Source of the DNA: Streptomyces rishiriensis
GTDB lineage: Bacteria; Actinomycetota; Actinomycetes; Streptomycetales; Streptomycetaceae
DNA: 64,000 nucleotides
Direction: 5' to 3'
Assembly: GCF_030815485.1 (NCBI RefSeq)
Contig: NZ_JAUSWV010000002.1
Location: 1,860,001-1,924,000 of the forward strand
Part shown: in pieces, positions 23,045-31,477 of the stretch
Layout: the number at the start of each line of letters is the position of its first letter
Numbering within the stretch: the first letter of the stretch is position 1
Program-made: the position numbers and the translations under genes
Notes under the pieces: generated by a model
The model's input: only the letters and a program-made list of their open reading frames with translations
Database searches by the model: none
Told to the model about the DNA's origin: nothing

Positions 23045-23764
23045 TCAGCGGGTCGCCGTCAGATGGGCGAAGACGACGACGTTGCTGGTGTATCCGGTCG
23101 CGTGCCGGAAGAGGCCCCCGCAGGTGAGGATGCGCAGCTCGGGGCGGCGGGTCGGGCCGTACACCTCCTTGTCGGGGAAGGTGGCCTTGTCGAAGACGCG
23201 CACCTTGTCCACGGTGTAGACGGCCGTCCGGCCGTCGGCGCGCAGGGCCTCGATCCGGGCGCCGCGGGCCACGCGCGCGAGGCCCGCGAAAACCGCCGGG
23301 CCGGTCTTGGTGTCGCGGTGGCCCACCGCGACGGCGGTGCCCCGCTCCCCCGGTGTGGGGCCGCCCGCGTACCAGCCGACCAGCTTGGGCCGCTCGAGCG
23401 GGGGTGTCCCGAGATGCCGGTCCGGGCCGAGCCGGAGCGGGACGATCGGCGCTTCGATGCCCAGGGAGGGCACGCGCAGGGTGGTCGCCGGGGACCGGGG
23501 CAGCGGTCGGGGTGGAGGCTTCGGGCTCTCGGACGCCTTCTTCCCCGCCGACCGGCTCTCCTGGTCGGCGTCGGCCCCGGGGGCCGGGGCGGCCTGTGCC
23601 CCGCCGGACGCCGCCTCGCCGGGCCGGGCCGCCGTGGCCGGCCGGTCGTGCCCTCCGCAGCGGACTCCGACCGTCACCAGGACGACCGTGAGCACGGCCG
23701 TCCTGGTGAGGCGGTAGGCGCGGGTCCGGTGCCAGGGCCTGCGTACGCGCCTACGCGGCACCAT
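23045..23764 (-). CDS. Class F sortase
   Basis: A 239-residue membrane-tethered transpeptidase. TM helix at about 21-34, a Pro/Ala-rich linker to about 92, then the sortase barrel: RVPSLGIEAPIVPL, VAVGHRDT (His149), ILTCGG (Cys215) and Arg220. Class F enzymes are typical of actinobacteria and anchor or process secreted proteins. The ATG overlaps the stop region of the upstream gene by 14 nt, so the two are translationally coupled. The upstream product carries a wall-sorting-like tail and is the likely substrate. Confidence 0.9.
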   Translation of the reverse strand: MVPRRRVRRPWHRTRAYRLTRTAVLTVVLVTVGVRCGGHDRPATAARPGEAASGGAQAAPAPGADADQESRSAGKKASESPKPPPRPLPRSPATTLRVPSLGIEAPIVPLRLGPDRHLGTPPLERPKLVGWYAGGPTPGERGTAVAVGHRDTKTGPAVFAGLARVARGARIEALRADGRTAVYTVDKVRVFDKATFPDKEVYGPTRRPELRILTCGGLFRHATGYTSNVVVFAHLTATR

Positions 23765-24509
23765 GGGTGCGCCGGCGGATCAGTCGGAAGTAGGCGACGC
23801 CGCCGACGGCCACCAGTCCGACGGCCGCGGCTCCGGCCAGCGGGGTGAAGGCCGGCGAGGTGTCGGCGAGACCGCCGCCGCCCGCGTGCACGCCGCCCTC
23901 CGGGCCGCCCTTCTCGCCGCTCCACGCGGAACCGCCCTGGGTGCCGCCTTCCCGCCCGCCGCCCTGCGCGGTGCCGTTCTGGCCGCCGCCGGCCTGGCCG
24001 TTCGACCCGGCGGCTTCCCGGCCGTCGTCGGTGATCGGCCGGTTCGGGCCCTCGTTCCCGTCGCGCTGACCCTCGCGGCAGTTGATCTTGAAGACCTTCA
24101 CCTTGGGCGAGGGGACGGCGGGCACGCCGGGGGCGGCCGGCAGCGTCCATTCGAGCGTGTACGACCCTTCGGCCAGCCCCAGGGTGTCGGTGTGCCCGGC
24201 ACCGTCGGTCAGGGTGATGTTGCCGGTGACGGTGGCGGTGTCGGGGGCCGGGGGCCGCGCCTTGATGGTGTAGGCGACGGTCGGCAGCTCGCCGAAGTTG
24301 GCGGCGTCGAGGTAGAACCGGCAGGCGACCGGGTCGTCCTTCGAGACGCCCGGGGGAACCTGTTCGCGGTGGATCCTGATGTCACCGGCCTCCCCCACAG
24401 CCACGGCGGACGGTGCCGAGAGGCCGGTGAATCCCGCCGCGGCGAGCACCGTGAGGGCTGTGACGCCGAGGCGGGAGCCGAGGGCGGACGGGAGCGTCGA
24501 GCTGGACAT
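23751..24509 (-). CDS. Secreted protein with sorting-like C-terminus, coupled to sortase
   Basis: A 252-residue protein of unknown function. Signal peptide about 1-38 (LTVLAAAGFTGLSAPSAVAV). A small sheet-like domain with two cysteines (Cys63 and that of KINCREG) follows, then a Gly/Gln/Asn-rich spacer, then LADTS, a hydrophobic helix and RLIRRRTHGAA. That order (pentapeptide, helix, basic tail) is a wall-sorting signal, with LADTS instead of LAxTG/LPxTG. GGAGGA lies 6 nt before the ATG at 24509, favoured over the one at 24515. The next gene is its sortase. Confidence 0.8.
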   Translation of the reverse strand: MSSSTLPSALGSRLGVTALTVLAAAGFTGLSAPSAVAVGEAGDIRIHREQVPPGVSKDDPVACRFYLDAANFGELPTVAYTIKARPPAPDTATVTGNITLTDGAGHTDTLGLAEGSYTLEWTLPAAPGVPAVPSPKVKVFKINCREGQRDGNEGPNRPITDDGREAAGSNGQAGGGQNGTAQGGGREGGTQGGSAWSGEKGGPEGGVHAGGGGLADTSPAFTPLAGAAAVGLVAVGGVAYFRLIRRRTHGAA

Positions 24510-24530
24510 GTGCATTCCTCCGAGTCAGGA

Positions 24531-24548
24531 CGATTTTCATACAAATCG
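24531..24548. promoter_or_regulatory. Inverted repeat in promoter of the secreted-protein gene
   Basis: CGATTT-TCATAC-AAATCG, perfect 6-bp arms, unusually A/T-rich for this genome, 22 nt before the start. Confidence 0.35.
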
Positions 24549-24574
24549 CTCTTGCACCTGACTCTCTTTCACAT

Positions 24575-24600
24575 CGGCGCTCCCGACTGTGGGAGCGCCG
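24575..24600 (-). terminator. Hairpin terminator after MFS gene
   Basis: CGGCGCTCCC and GGGAGCGCCG, perfect 10-bp arms with a 6-nt loop, 13 nt past the MFS stop. Confidence 0.75.
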
Positions 24601-24612
24601 CCCGACGCGCCG

Positions 24613-25854
24613 TCAGACATCGCTCGACCGGCGCAACCCCGATCCGGACCGGCGCCGGGGCGCGGCCGCCTCCGCGTCCGCGTGCGAGCGCACCGCCACC
24701 CCCGACGACACCAGCAACAGCACCCCCAGCATCACGAACGGCGCCGCCACCCCCGCGACCCCGGCCACCAGCCCCGCGGCGGCGGGCGCGGCGACCTGGC
24801 CCAGCCGGTTGCCGGTGAGACGCAGGGCGAGGGCGGTGGAACGGGCGCCGTCGGGCGCCGCCTGGACGACGGTCGTCATCGACAACGGCTGCCCGACGCC
24901 GAGGCAGAAGCCGAGCAACGCGAGGATCAGGGCCAGCCCCGGGACCGGCACCGGCAGCGCGATCGCGGCGCACAGCAGAGCCGCCAGCAGACAGGTGACG
25001 GTGAGCAGCACGGTCCGGCCGAGCACCCGCAACAGAGGGGTGAGGACGAGCCGGCAGGCTATGGAGGCGGCCGCGCGGACGCTGAGCAGGACGCCGATGA
25101 CGGACGGCGCGATGCCCCGGTGCTCGCCGACCACCGGCAGGTAGGCGGTGAGGATGTCGGTCGCCGACAGCACGGACAGGCTGACGAGGATGCCGACCGG
25201 GACGCCCCGGGCGTGCAGGATGCGGCCGACGGGGACGCGTTCACCCGTGTCCGTACGGAACCCGGGCCCGGCGTCGCGGTGTTCGATGCGCCACAGCGAG
25301 GTGAACGCGACCGCACAGCCGACGCCCGCGACGAACAGGGCGAGGGCGCTGCCGGCCGCCATGTCGGCACCGCCGATCAGCGCGCCGGCCGCGATCGGGC
25401 CGACCAACTGGCCCAGGGAGGCGCCGATGGTGAAGTGGCCGAAATTGCGGTCCTGTTCGTGCGGCGCGGACTGCCGGGCGACGATCGACTGGGAGCCGAT
25501 GACGAAGCAGAGATGACCGAAGCCCATCACCCCGCTCCACAGGGCCATCGTCCACAGGGAGCCGGCGACACCGCTCAGCACACAGCCGCCGGAGATCAGG
25601 ACCACGCCGACGGGCAGCAGCGGCGCGCAGCGGCCGTGGTCGGTGCGCCGGCCGAGCGGTACTGCGGCGAAGAGCGGGAGCAGCGCGTACACACCCGCGA
25701 TGACGCCGATCGCCCGTTCGTCCGCGCCCAGTGCGAGGGCCCGGTAGGAGACGGCGGGCCTGGCCATCGACACCGCCCCCTGCGCGAAGCCGAAGGCGAT
25801 GACGAGACGGAGCAGCCAGCCGCGATTCCTGCCGGGCCTCACGAGTTCCTCCAT
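24613..25854 (-). CDS. MFS transporter
   Basis: A 413-residue protein with twelve predicted membrane helices. The inter-helix motif PLGRRTDHGR (about 65-74) is the MFS loop 2-3 signature. GFGHLCFVIGSQSIVARQS is typical of drug-efflux MFS members. Exported or imported substrate unknown. The ATG at 25854 was chosen because it follows the CitMHS stop by 8 nt and has GGAGGAA just upstream. Co-transcription with the citrate-type transporter is very likely. Confidence 0.88.
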   Translation of the reverse strand: MEELVRPGRNRGWLLRLVIAFGFAQGAVSMARPAVSYRALALGADERAIGVIAGVYALLPLFAAVPLGRRTDHGRCAPLLPVGVVLISGGCVLSGVAGSLWTMALWSGVMGFGHLCFVIGSQSIVARQSAPHEQDRNFGHFTIGASLGQLVGPIAAGALIGGADMAAGSALALFVAGVGCAVAFTSLWRIEHRDAGPGFRTDTGERVPVGRILHARGVPVGILVSLSVLSATDILTAYLPVVGEHRGIAPSVIGVLLSVRAAASIACRLVLTPLLRVLGRTVLLTVTCLLAALLCAAIALPVPVPGLALILALLGFCLGVGQPLSMTTVVQAAPDGARSTALALRLTGNRLGQVAAPAAAGLVAGVAGVAAPFVMLGVLLLVSSGVAVRSHADAEAAAPRRRSGSGLRRSSDV

Positions 25855-25862
25855 GACGCGGT

Positions 25863-27329
25863 TCAGATGATCCCGAACAGGATGCCCGCGCCGAGGATCG
25901 CCAGACAGGTGAGGGCGGCCCACTTGACCACGAACCTGGTGTGGTCGCCGAACTCGACCTTCGCCATGCCGACGAGGACGTAGACGGCCGGGACGAGCGG
26001 GCTCGACATGTGCAGGGGCTGCCCGACGAGGGAGGCGCGGGCCATCTCCAGCGGCGAGACGCCGTGCGCCGCGCCGGCCTCCGCAAGGACCGGCAGGACG
26101 CCGAAGTAGAAGCCGTCGTTGGACATGAAGTACGTGAGCGGGAGGCTCAGGACGCCGGTGACGAGGGCCATGTGCGGGCCCATGCCCGCGGGGATGACGT
26201 CCACCATCCAGGTGGCCATGTGGTCGACCATGCCGGTGCCCTGGAGGACGCCGGTGAAGACGGCGGCGGCGAAGACCATGCCGGAGACGTTGAGGACGTT
26301 GTCGGCGTGAGCCGCCAACCGGGCCCTCTGGTCCGGGATGTGCGGGAAGTTGACGGTGAGGGCGAGCGCGGCGCCGAGCAGGAACAGCACCGGGATCGGC
26401 ATCCACTCCATGATCATGGAGGTGAGCAGCGCGACCGTGAGCAGCGCGTTGAACCAGTACAGCCGGGGGCGCAGGGTGGCCCGGTGCGGGTCGAGGCCCT
26501 GGAAGTCGTCGTCCTCGTCCTCCTCGTCGGCGAAGCCGGTTCCGTCCTGAGCGGCCGCGTCGGCGCCGGAGCCGGAACCGCCGGTGCGGGCAGGGGACTT
26601 GGCGTCGCCGGAGCCGGAAGATCCGGTGCGGACAGGGGTTTTCGCGTCGCCGGAGCCGCCGGCGCCCACCAGGACCGTCTCGGTCTCCTCGACCAGCACC
26701 TCGTCCAGCGTCAGCGTGCCGAGCCGGGCGCGCTCGCGGCGGCCGAGGACGTAGGAGAGGGCGATGACGAAGAGCAGGCCGACGGCCAGGGCCGGGATCA
26801 TCGGCACGAAGATGTCGCTGGCGTCGAGCTTCAGCGCGGTGGCGGCACGGGCGGTCGGGCCGCCCCAGGGCAGCGTGTTCATCACGCCGTTGGCCATCGC
26901 CGCGACACCGGTCATCACGACCAGGCTCATCTTCAGGCGCTTGTACAGCGGGTACATCGCCGAGACGGTGATCATGAAGGTGGTGGAGCCGTCGCCGTCG
27001 AGGGAGACGATCGCGGCGAGCAGCGCCGTTCCGACGACGATGCGGAGCGGGTCGGCCTTGCAGAACTTCAGGATGCCCCGCACGATCGGGTCGAAGAGGC
27101 CGACGTCGATCATCACACCGAAGTAGACGATCGCGAACATGAGCATCGCCGCCGTGGGGGCGAGGCTGGTGACGCCGTCGATGACGTAGTCACCGAGCTT
27201 GGCGCCCTTCCCGACGAAGACGCAGAACAGTGCCGGGATCAACACGAGCGCCGCGATCGGCGACATCTTCTTCAGCATGATCAGGACCAGGAAGGTCGCG
27301 ATCATGGCGAAGCCGAGGATGGTCAGCAT
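25863..27329 (-). CDS. CitMHS family citrate-metal:proton symporter
   Basis: A 488-residue membrane protein with eleven to twelve helices. MLTILGFAMIATFLVLIM opens it, and SLDGDGSTTFMITVSAMYPLYKRL and PLTYFMSNDGFYFGVLPVLAEAG are CitM family hallmarks. It would take up citrate complexed to a divalent metal. Residues about 220-285 form a hydrophilic loop with a repeated SGSGDAKxPxRTG segment and an acidic run, longer than in CitM of Bacillus. Start ATG at 27329. Regulation may involve the inverted repeats at 27338-27407. Confidence 0.9.
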   Translation of the reverse strand: MLTILGFAMIATFLVLIMLKKMSPIAALVLIPALFCVFVGKGAKLGDYVIDGVTSLAPTAAMLMFAIVYFGVMIDVGLFDPIVRGILKFCKADPLRIVVGTALLAAIVSLDGDGSTTFMITVSAMYPLYKRLKMSLVVMTGVAAMANGVMNTLPWGGPTARAATALKLDASDIFVPMIPALAVGLLFVIALSYVLGRRERARLGTLTLDEVLVEETETVLVGAGGSGDAKTPVRTGSSGSGDAKSPARTGGSGSGADAAAQDGTGFADEEDEDDDFQGLDPHRATLRPRLYWFNALLTVALLTSMIMEWMPIPVLFLLGAALALTVNFPHIPDQRARLAAHADNVLNVSGMVFAAAVFTGVLQGTGMVDHMATWMVDVIPAGMGPHMALVTGVLSLPLTYFMSNDGFYFGVLPVLAEAGAAHGVSPLEMARASLVGQPLHMSSPLVPAVYVLVGMAKVEFGDHTRFVVKWAALTCLAILGAGILFGII

Positions 27330-27337
27330 GAGTGGAT

Positions 27338-27407
27338 ACCTAACGTTCGCCCTTGAACATCCCACCTGGGGGTCGGCGGTGGGTTGACGTTAGGTCCGTT
27401 CAAACGG
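27338..27407. promoter_or_regulatory. Inverted repeats before CitMHS gene
   Basis: ACCTAACGT (27338-27346) is mirrored by ACGTTAGGT (27387-27395), and CCGTTCAAACGG (27396-27407) is a perfect palindrome. All lie in the 141-nt gap upstream of the CitMHS gene. No two-component genes adjoin. Confidence 0.4.
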
Positions 27408-27470
27408 TGTTAACAAGACGTTGACGTGCGAGCAATAAGCGCAAAACTCCAGGTCACAGCTTTGCTCAGG

Positions 27471-29708
27471 TCAGTGGGTCGCTATGGGGGCAATGTCGAC
27501 CGGCACACCGTTGAGCACCGCGTTGCCCGACAGCGGGTCCAGCAGGCTGCCGTCGAGGAGCTGGTTGACGTTGACGCCGGGGTCGGCGGCGGCATGGCTG
27601 AGGCGGGTGCCGGGGCGGTCGTGACCCCAGCCGTGCGGCAGACTGACCACGCCCCGGCGCACGCCGTCGGTGACCTCGGCCGGTGCGGTCACCTCTCCCC
27701 CGGCGCCCTTCACCCGGACCGGCGCGCCGTCCCGCACACCGAGCCGTTCGGCGTCCTCGGGGTGGATGTGCAGGGTGCAGCGGTTGGTGCCGCCGGTGAG
27801 CGCGGGGACGTTGTGCATCCAGCTGTTGTTGGACCGCAGATGACGCCGCCCGACCAGGACGAACTCGTCGGGCCGGCGCCGCAGTGCCTCCCGCAGCCGC
27901 GGGAGATCGTCGACGATCGGCTGCGGCAGCAGCTCGATCCGCCCGCTGCGCGTCTTCAGCGGCTGCGGCAGACGCGGACGCAGCGGCCCGAGGTCGATGC
28001 CGTGCGGATGGGCGAGCAGCCGGGCGAGGGAGAGTCCGTCCGGGCGGGTGCCGAAGCCGTCGCCGTAGGGGCCTAGGCGCAGCATCATGTCGAGGCGGCG
28101 CTCGGGGCCGGTCTCGCCGGTGAGCTGTGCGGCGAGTTCGCGCGGGTCACGGCCGTGCACGGGCGAGTGCGGCTCCGTCACGGCCTTGCCGAGGGTCTGG
28201 CCGACGACCAGGTCGTCCACCGCGGACGGGTCGGCGCCGTGCATCCCGGTGGCGGCCAGGATCAGCCGGGCGAGGATCTCGGTCTCGGCCATCCGGCCGG
28301 GCTCGAGCGGGACGGCCGGGCGGCTGTAGCGGACCTGGTTGCGCACCGCGAGGGTGTTGAAGGCGAAGTCGTGGTGGGGACTCTGCGAGGGCGGCGGCGG
28401 GGGCAGCACCACGTCGGCGTGGCGGGAGGTCTCGTTCAGGTAGGGGTCGACGCTGACCATGAAGCCGAGGGAGCCGAGCGCCTTGTCGAGCCGGTCGCCG
28501 TCCGGGGCGGAGAGGACGGGGTTGGCGGCCACGACGACCAGCGCGCGGATCGGCTCCCCCTCCGCCGTCGCGGTGTCGATCTCCTCGGCGAGCGCCGACA
28601 GCGGCAGTTCGCCCTTGGCCTCCGGGTGCCGGCTCACCCGGGAGTGCCAGCGCGCGAGCCGGAACCCGTGGCCGGGACCGGCCGGCCGGGGCGTGCGGTC
28701 GGTGGCGGCCTGCGGGAAGAGCGCGCCGCCGGGCCGGTCGAGGTTGCCGGTGAGGATGTTGAGGACGTCCACGAGCCAGCTGGCGAGGGTGCCGTGGGGG
28801 ACCGTGCAGCTGCCGATGCGGCCGTAGACGGCGGCGGTGGGGGCGGCGGCGAGTTCGCGGGCCAGCGTGCGGATGAGCGAGGCGTCCACGTCACAGGCGG
28901 CGCTCACCGCCTCGGGCGTGAAGTCCCTCACCGCTTCCGCGAGTTCCTCGAGACCTTCGAGGTGCGGGGCGGCCTCGCCCGGGTCGACGAGGAGTTCCTC
29001 GAAGAGCACCTGGGCCATGGCGGCGAGAAGCAGCGCGTCGGCGCCCGGCCGGATCGCGATGTGCCGGTCGGCGAGCTTCGCGGTACGGGTGCGGCGCGGG
29101 TCGATGACCGTGAGGGTGCCACCGCGGGCCTTCAGCGCCTTGAGCTTGCCGGGGAAGTCGGCGGCGGTGCACAGACTGCCGTTGGACTCCAGGGGGTTGG
29201 CGCCGATGAGCAGAAGGTGGTCGGTGTGGTCCAGGTCCGGCACCGGTATCGCGTTGGCGTCGCCGTACAGCAGTCCGCTGGAGACGTGTTTGGGCATCTG
29301 GTCGACCGTGGAGGCGGTGAAGAGGCTGCGGGTGCCGAGGCCGGCGATCAGGACGGTCGGATAGAGCGCGCCGGCCATGGTGTGCACGTTGGGGTTGCCG
29401 AGGACGACTCCCACGGAGTGCGCCCCGTACCGCTCGACGACCGGCCGGATCCCGGCGGCCACGGCGTCGAAGGCCTCCTCCCAGGTGGCCTCGCGCAGCT
29501 CGCCGTCCCGGCGCACCAGGGGCGTCCGCAGCCGGTCGGGGTCGCCGTCGACGGCGCCGAAGGAGGCGCCCTTGGGGCAGATGAAGCCCTTGCTGAACAC
29601 GTCCTCCCGGTCGCCGCGGGCGCCGGTGACCCTCGTCCCCTCGATGGTGAGCGTCAGCCCGCAGGTGGCCTCGCACAACGGGCAGATTCGCAGGGCGGTG
29701 CGGGACAC
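27471..29708 (-). CDS. Molybdopterin-dependent oxidoreductase (DMSO-reductase family)
   Basis: A 745-residue catalytic subunit. The [4Fe-4S] motif is C9-x2-C12-x3-C16-x27-C44 (CPLCEATCG, FICPKG). The middle molybdopterin domain has LIGANPLESNG, and the C-terminal beta-barrel has GGTNRCTLHIHPEDAERLG. There is no twin-arginine signal, so it is cytosolic. No adjacent partner subunit was found, so electron acceptor and substrate (formate-, nitrate- or sulfoxide-like) are open. The GTG at 29708 was preferred because AGGAGG lies 4 nt upstream. A palindrome at 29760 overlaps its promoter. Confidence 0.9.
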   Translation of the reverse strand: MSRTALRICPLCEATCGLTLTIEGTRVTGARGDREDVFSKGFICPKGASFGAVDGDPDRLRTPLVRRDGELREATWEEAFDAVAAGIRPVVERYGAHSVGVVLGNPNVHTMAGALYPTVLIAGLGTRSLFTASTVDQMPKHVSSGLLYGDANAIPVPDLDHTDHLLLIGANPLESNGSLCTAADFPGKLKALKARGGTLTVIDPRRTRTAKLADRHIAIRPGADALLLAAMAQVLFEELLVDPGEAAPHLEGLEELAEAVRDFTPEAVSAACDVDASLIRTLARELAAAPTAAVYGRIGSCTVPHGTLASWLVDVLNILTGNLDRPGGALFPQAATDRTPRPAGPGHGFRLARWHSRVSRHPEAKGELPLSALAEEIDTATAEGEPIRALVVVAANPVLSAPDGDRLDKALGSLGFMVSVDPYLNETSRHADVVLPPPPPSQSPHHDFAFNTLAVRNQVRYSRPAVPLEPGRMAETEILARLILAATGMHGADPSAVDDLVVGQTLGKAVTEPHSPVHGRDPRELAAQLTGETGPERRLDMMLRLGPYGDGFGTRPDGLSLARLLAHPHGIDLGPLRPRLPQPLKTRSGRIELLPQPIVDDLPRLREALRRRPDEFVLVGRRHLRSNNSWMHNVPALTGGTNRCTLHIHPEDAERLGVRDGAPVRVKGAGGEVTAPAEVTDGVRRGVVSLPHGWGHDRPGTRLSHAAADPGVNVNQLLDGSLLDPLSGNAVLNGVPVDIAPIATH

Positions 29709-29759
29709 GGGTCCTCCTGGGGGCGTGGCGGCGGCGGTGACGCGCGGACTGCCGCCGAG

Positions 29760-29775
29760 CATACCGACCGGTATG
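29760..29775. promoter_or_regulatory. Perfect TetR-type operator CATACCGACCGGTATG
   Basis: Seven-nt arms around a 2-nt centre, overlapping TATGCT, a plausible -10 for the molybdopterin gene. The nearest TetR is encoded at 30021-30638. Confidence 0.7.
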
Positions 29776-29854
29776 AACGGAGGGGAGGGGTCGCGCGCGG
29801 GTCACGGCGGGAACTCGCGAGCGGGCCGGTCAGGCGCCCCGGCCACCGGACGGC

Positions 29855-30016
29855 CCGGACGGACGGGTGGATGGATGGAGCGGCCGGCCGGCCGGCCGGA
29901 CGGACGGGACGGACGGACGGGCGGCCGGGCGGCCGGGCGGCCGGGCGGCCGGGCGGGACGGACGGGCGGACGGGCGGACGGGCGGGACGGACGGGCGGAC
30001 GGGCGGACGGACCGGT
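29855..30016. repeat. G-rich degenerate tandem tract (GGACGGGC / GGCCGGGC)
   Basis: About 160 nt of short units GGACGGACGG, CGGGCGGC (four in a row near 29925-29960) and GGACGGGC. The + strand carries many GGG runs, enough for G-quadruplex formation. It fills the gap between the TetR stop and the molybdopterin promoter and has no gene. Confidence 0.9.
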
Positions 30017-30020
30017 CGGC

Positions 30021-30638
30021 TCAGTCCAGCACCCGTGCCAGATACGCCCGCAGCAGCTCCCGCGCCTCGGCGATCACCTTCGGATCGCCTTCCGGGTCCA
30101 CTCGGAAGGCCAGCTGGACGAGGGTGTCCGCGGTCTCCACGGCGATCAGGAAGACACGGCGCAGGTCGTCGTCGGGCTCGCGGACGAGATAGTCGGAGAG
30201 CAGGTCGGTGAGGCGGTCGGCGACCCGGTGATTGGGTTCCGCGTGCCGGGCGCCGACCGGGATCTGGTTGCCGAAGTCGACGAGGGAGAACCCGGGTGCG
30301 GTGTACTTCATGGCCAGGTACTCGTCGAGAACGGCGTCCATGGCGGTCCGCCAGTCCCCCCGGAGCGCCCCCTTCAGCCGCTCGGTGACGCGCTCGGAGT
30401 AGCGCTCGAGGTTGCGCTGCGCCAGCGCGTCGGCCATCTGCCGCTTGTTGCCGAAGAAGCGGTAGACGGAGCCGATGGGCACGCCGGCCCGTTCGGCGAC
30501 GGCCCGGGTGCTCAGGCCGTCGTAGCCGACCTCGTCCAGCAGGTCGGCGCAGGCGTCGAGGATTCTGGTCAGCCGTTCGGCGCTGCGCCGCTGCACGGGC
30601 GCGCGACGGAGCGATGTCGCTTGGGGCACGGAGCTCAT
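30021..30638 (-). CDS. TetR family transcriptional regulator
   Basis: A 205-residue regulator with a typical helix-turn-helix at about 18-64 (LSTRAVAERAGVPIGSVYRF; key part GVPIGSVYRFFGNK). C-terminal TetR_C7-like ligand domain with FSLVDFGNQIPVG. GGAAAGG is 6 nt before the ATG. It is oriented toward the molybdopterin gene, 312 nt away across the G-rich tract. The perfect palindrome at 29760 is the best candidate target. Confidence 0.9.
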   Translation of the reverse strand: MSSVPQATSLRRAPVQRRSAERLTRILDACADLLDEVGYDGLSTRAVAERAGVPIGSVYRFFGNKRQMADALAQRNLERYSERVTERLKGALRGDWRTAMDAVLDEYLAMKYTAPGFSLVDFGNQIPVGARHAEPNHRVADRLTDLLSDYLVREPDDDLRRVFLIAVETADTLVQLAFRVDPEGDPKVIAEARELLRAYLARVLD

Positions 30639-30767
30639 GATGCCTTTCCGTCGCAGCGGGGTGAACCTCACCCCTCGATACGGAGAAAGATGCCTGATGC
30701 ACTCGACGCAGGGGTCTTCGGGGAGTCGCCCAGGGGCCGCCCGGGGAGGCGGCTCGGGGTGAACCGC

Positions 30768-31301
30768 TCAGGGGGAGGGCTCCGACACCGTGATGTAGGC
30801 CGTGCTCTCCACCGGCTTGCCGTCCACCGCCCACACCGTGCCGTCGTCCGCGTACAGCCGGGCGGTGACCTGGTGGGTGCCGTGCGGGAGGTAGCCGGCC
30901 GGGATGCGGTAGGACGGGGTGCGCAGGTCGGCGACGGGCTGGTCGTCCACGTACAGCCGGGCGGCGCCGCGGCCGTGCGCCGCCCCCGCCTTCGCCGGCG
31001 TCGGCGTCGGCGTGAACCGGAAGTTCTCCACCTTCAGGCGGACGTCCCAGCTCCCGTCGGCCTCGGGCTCCACCTCGACACCGACCTCGGGAGCCCCCTT
31101 CTTCTCCACCTCGCGGTAGTGCCGCCCTTCGCCGTCCGTGTCCTCCAGTACCTTGCCCACGGGCGAGGGCGAGGGCGAGACCGACGCCGCGGTCGTCGCG
31201 TCTCCCCGTTCCCGGGCGTCACCGGTACCGCACCCAGCGGATCCGGTCAGCAGCAGGACACAGACCGCGGGCACGGCGAGGCTTCCGCGCGTCCACGACA
31301 T
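30768..31301 (-). CDS. Putative secreted lipoprotein, unknown function
   Basis: A 177-residue protein. Signal VPAVCVLLLTGSAGCG gives a lipobox-like SAGC with Cys24, then a Ser/Pro-rich linker and a beta-rich domain with DVRLKVENFRFTPTP and AARLYVDDQPVADL, Ig-like in appearance. It was not recognised by name. No clear Shine-Dalgarno at the ATG at 31301, but the lipobox spacing fits only that start. Divergent from hmgA. Confidence 0.7.
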   Translation of the reverse strand: MSWTRGSLAVPAVCVLLLTGSAGCGTGDARERGDATTAASVSPSPSPVGKVLEDTDGEGRHYREVEKKGAPEVGVEVEPEADGSWDVRLKVENFRFTPTPTPAKAGAAHGRGAARLYVDDQPVADLRTPSYRIPAGYLPHGTHQVTARLYADDGTVWAVDGKPVESTAYITVSEPSP

Positions 31302-31386
31302 GCGGGGGAGCGTAGAACAACGGACCGACACGCGGATCCCCCTGGGGTCTGGTTCCGGCCGTCTTGATCGTCCTCCAGGAGGAGGA

Positions 31387-31440
31387 CCGGCGCACCTCTT
31401 GCGCCGGGGAAATCGCAATCCTACGGTGATGCATAGGAAT
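31387..31440 (+). promoter_or_regulatory. Hairpin and inverted repeat upstream of hmgA
   Basis: CCGGCGCA (31387-31394) and TGCGCCGG (31400-31407) are perfect. Further down AATCCTA (31417) and TAGGAAT (31434) form a 6/7 repeat with 10-nt spacing, near the expected promoter. A GTCCTCC/GGAGGAC repeat abuts at 31370-31387. Confidence 0.5.
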
Positions 31441-31477
31441 CAGCAGGCGCACCCGCGGGGCGCCGGAGGGAGCGATC

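Noticed and set aside
29855..30016. CRISPR array
   Set aside because: Units are 8-10 nt, adjoining without unique spacers, and no cas gene is near.
28155..31367. A 1070-codon plus-strand frame across the molybdopterin and TetR genes
   Set aside because: Crosses the G-rich repeat as poly-Gly/Arg; antisense shadow with no family match.
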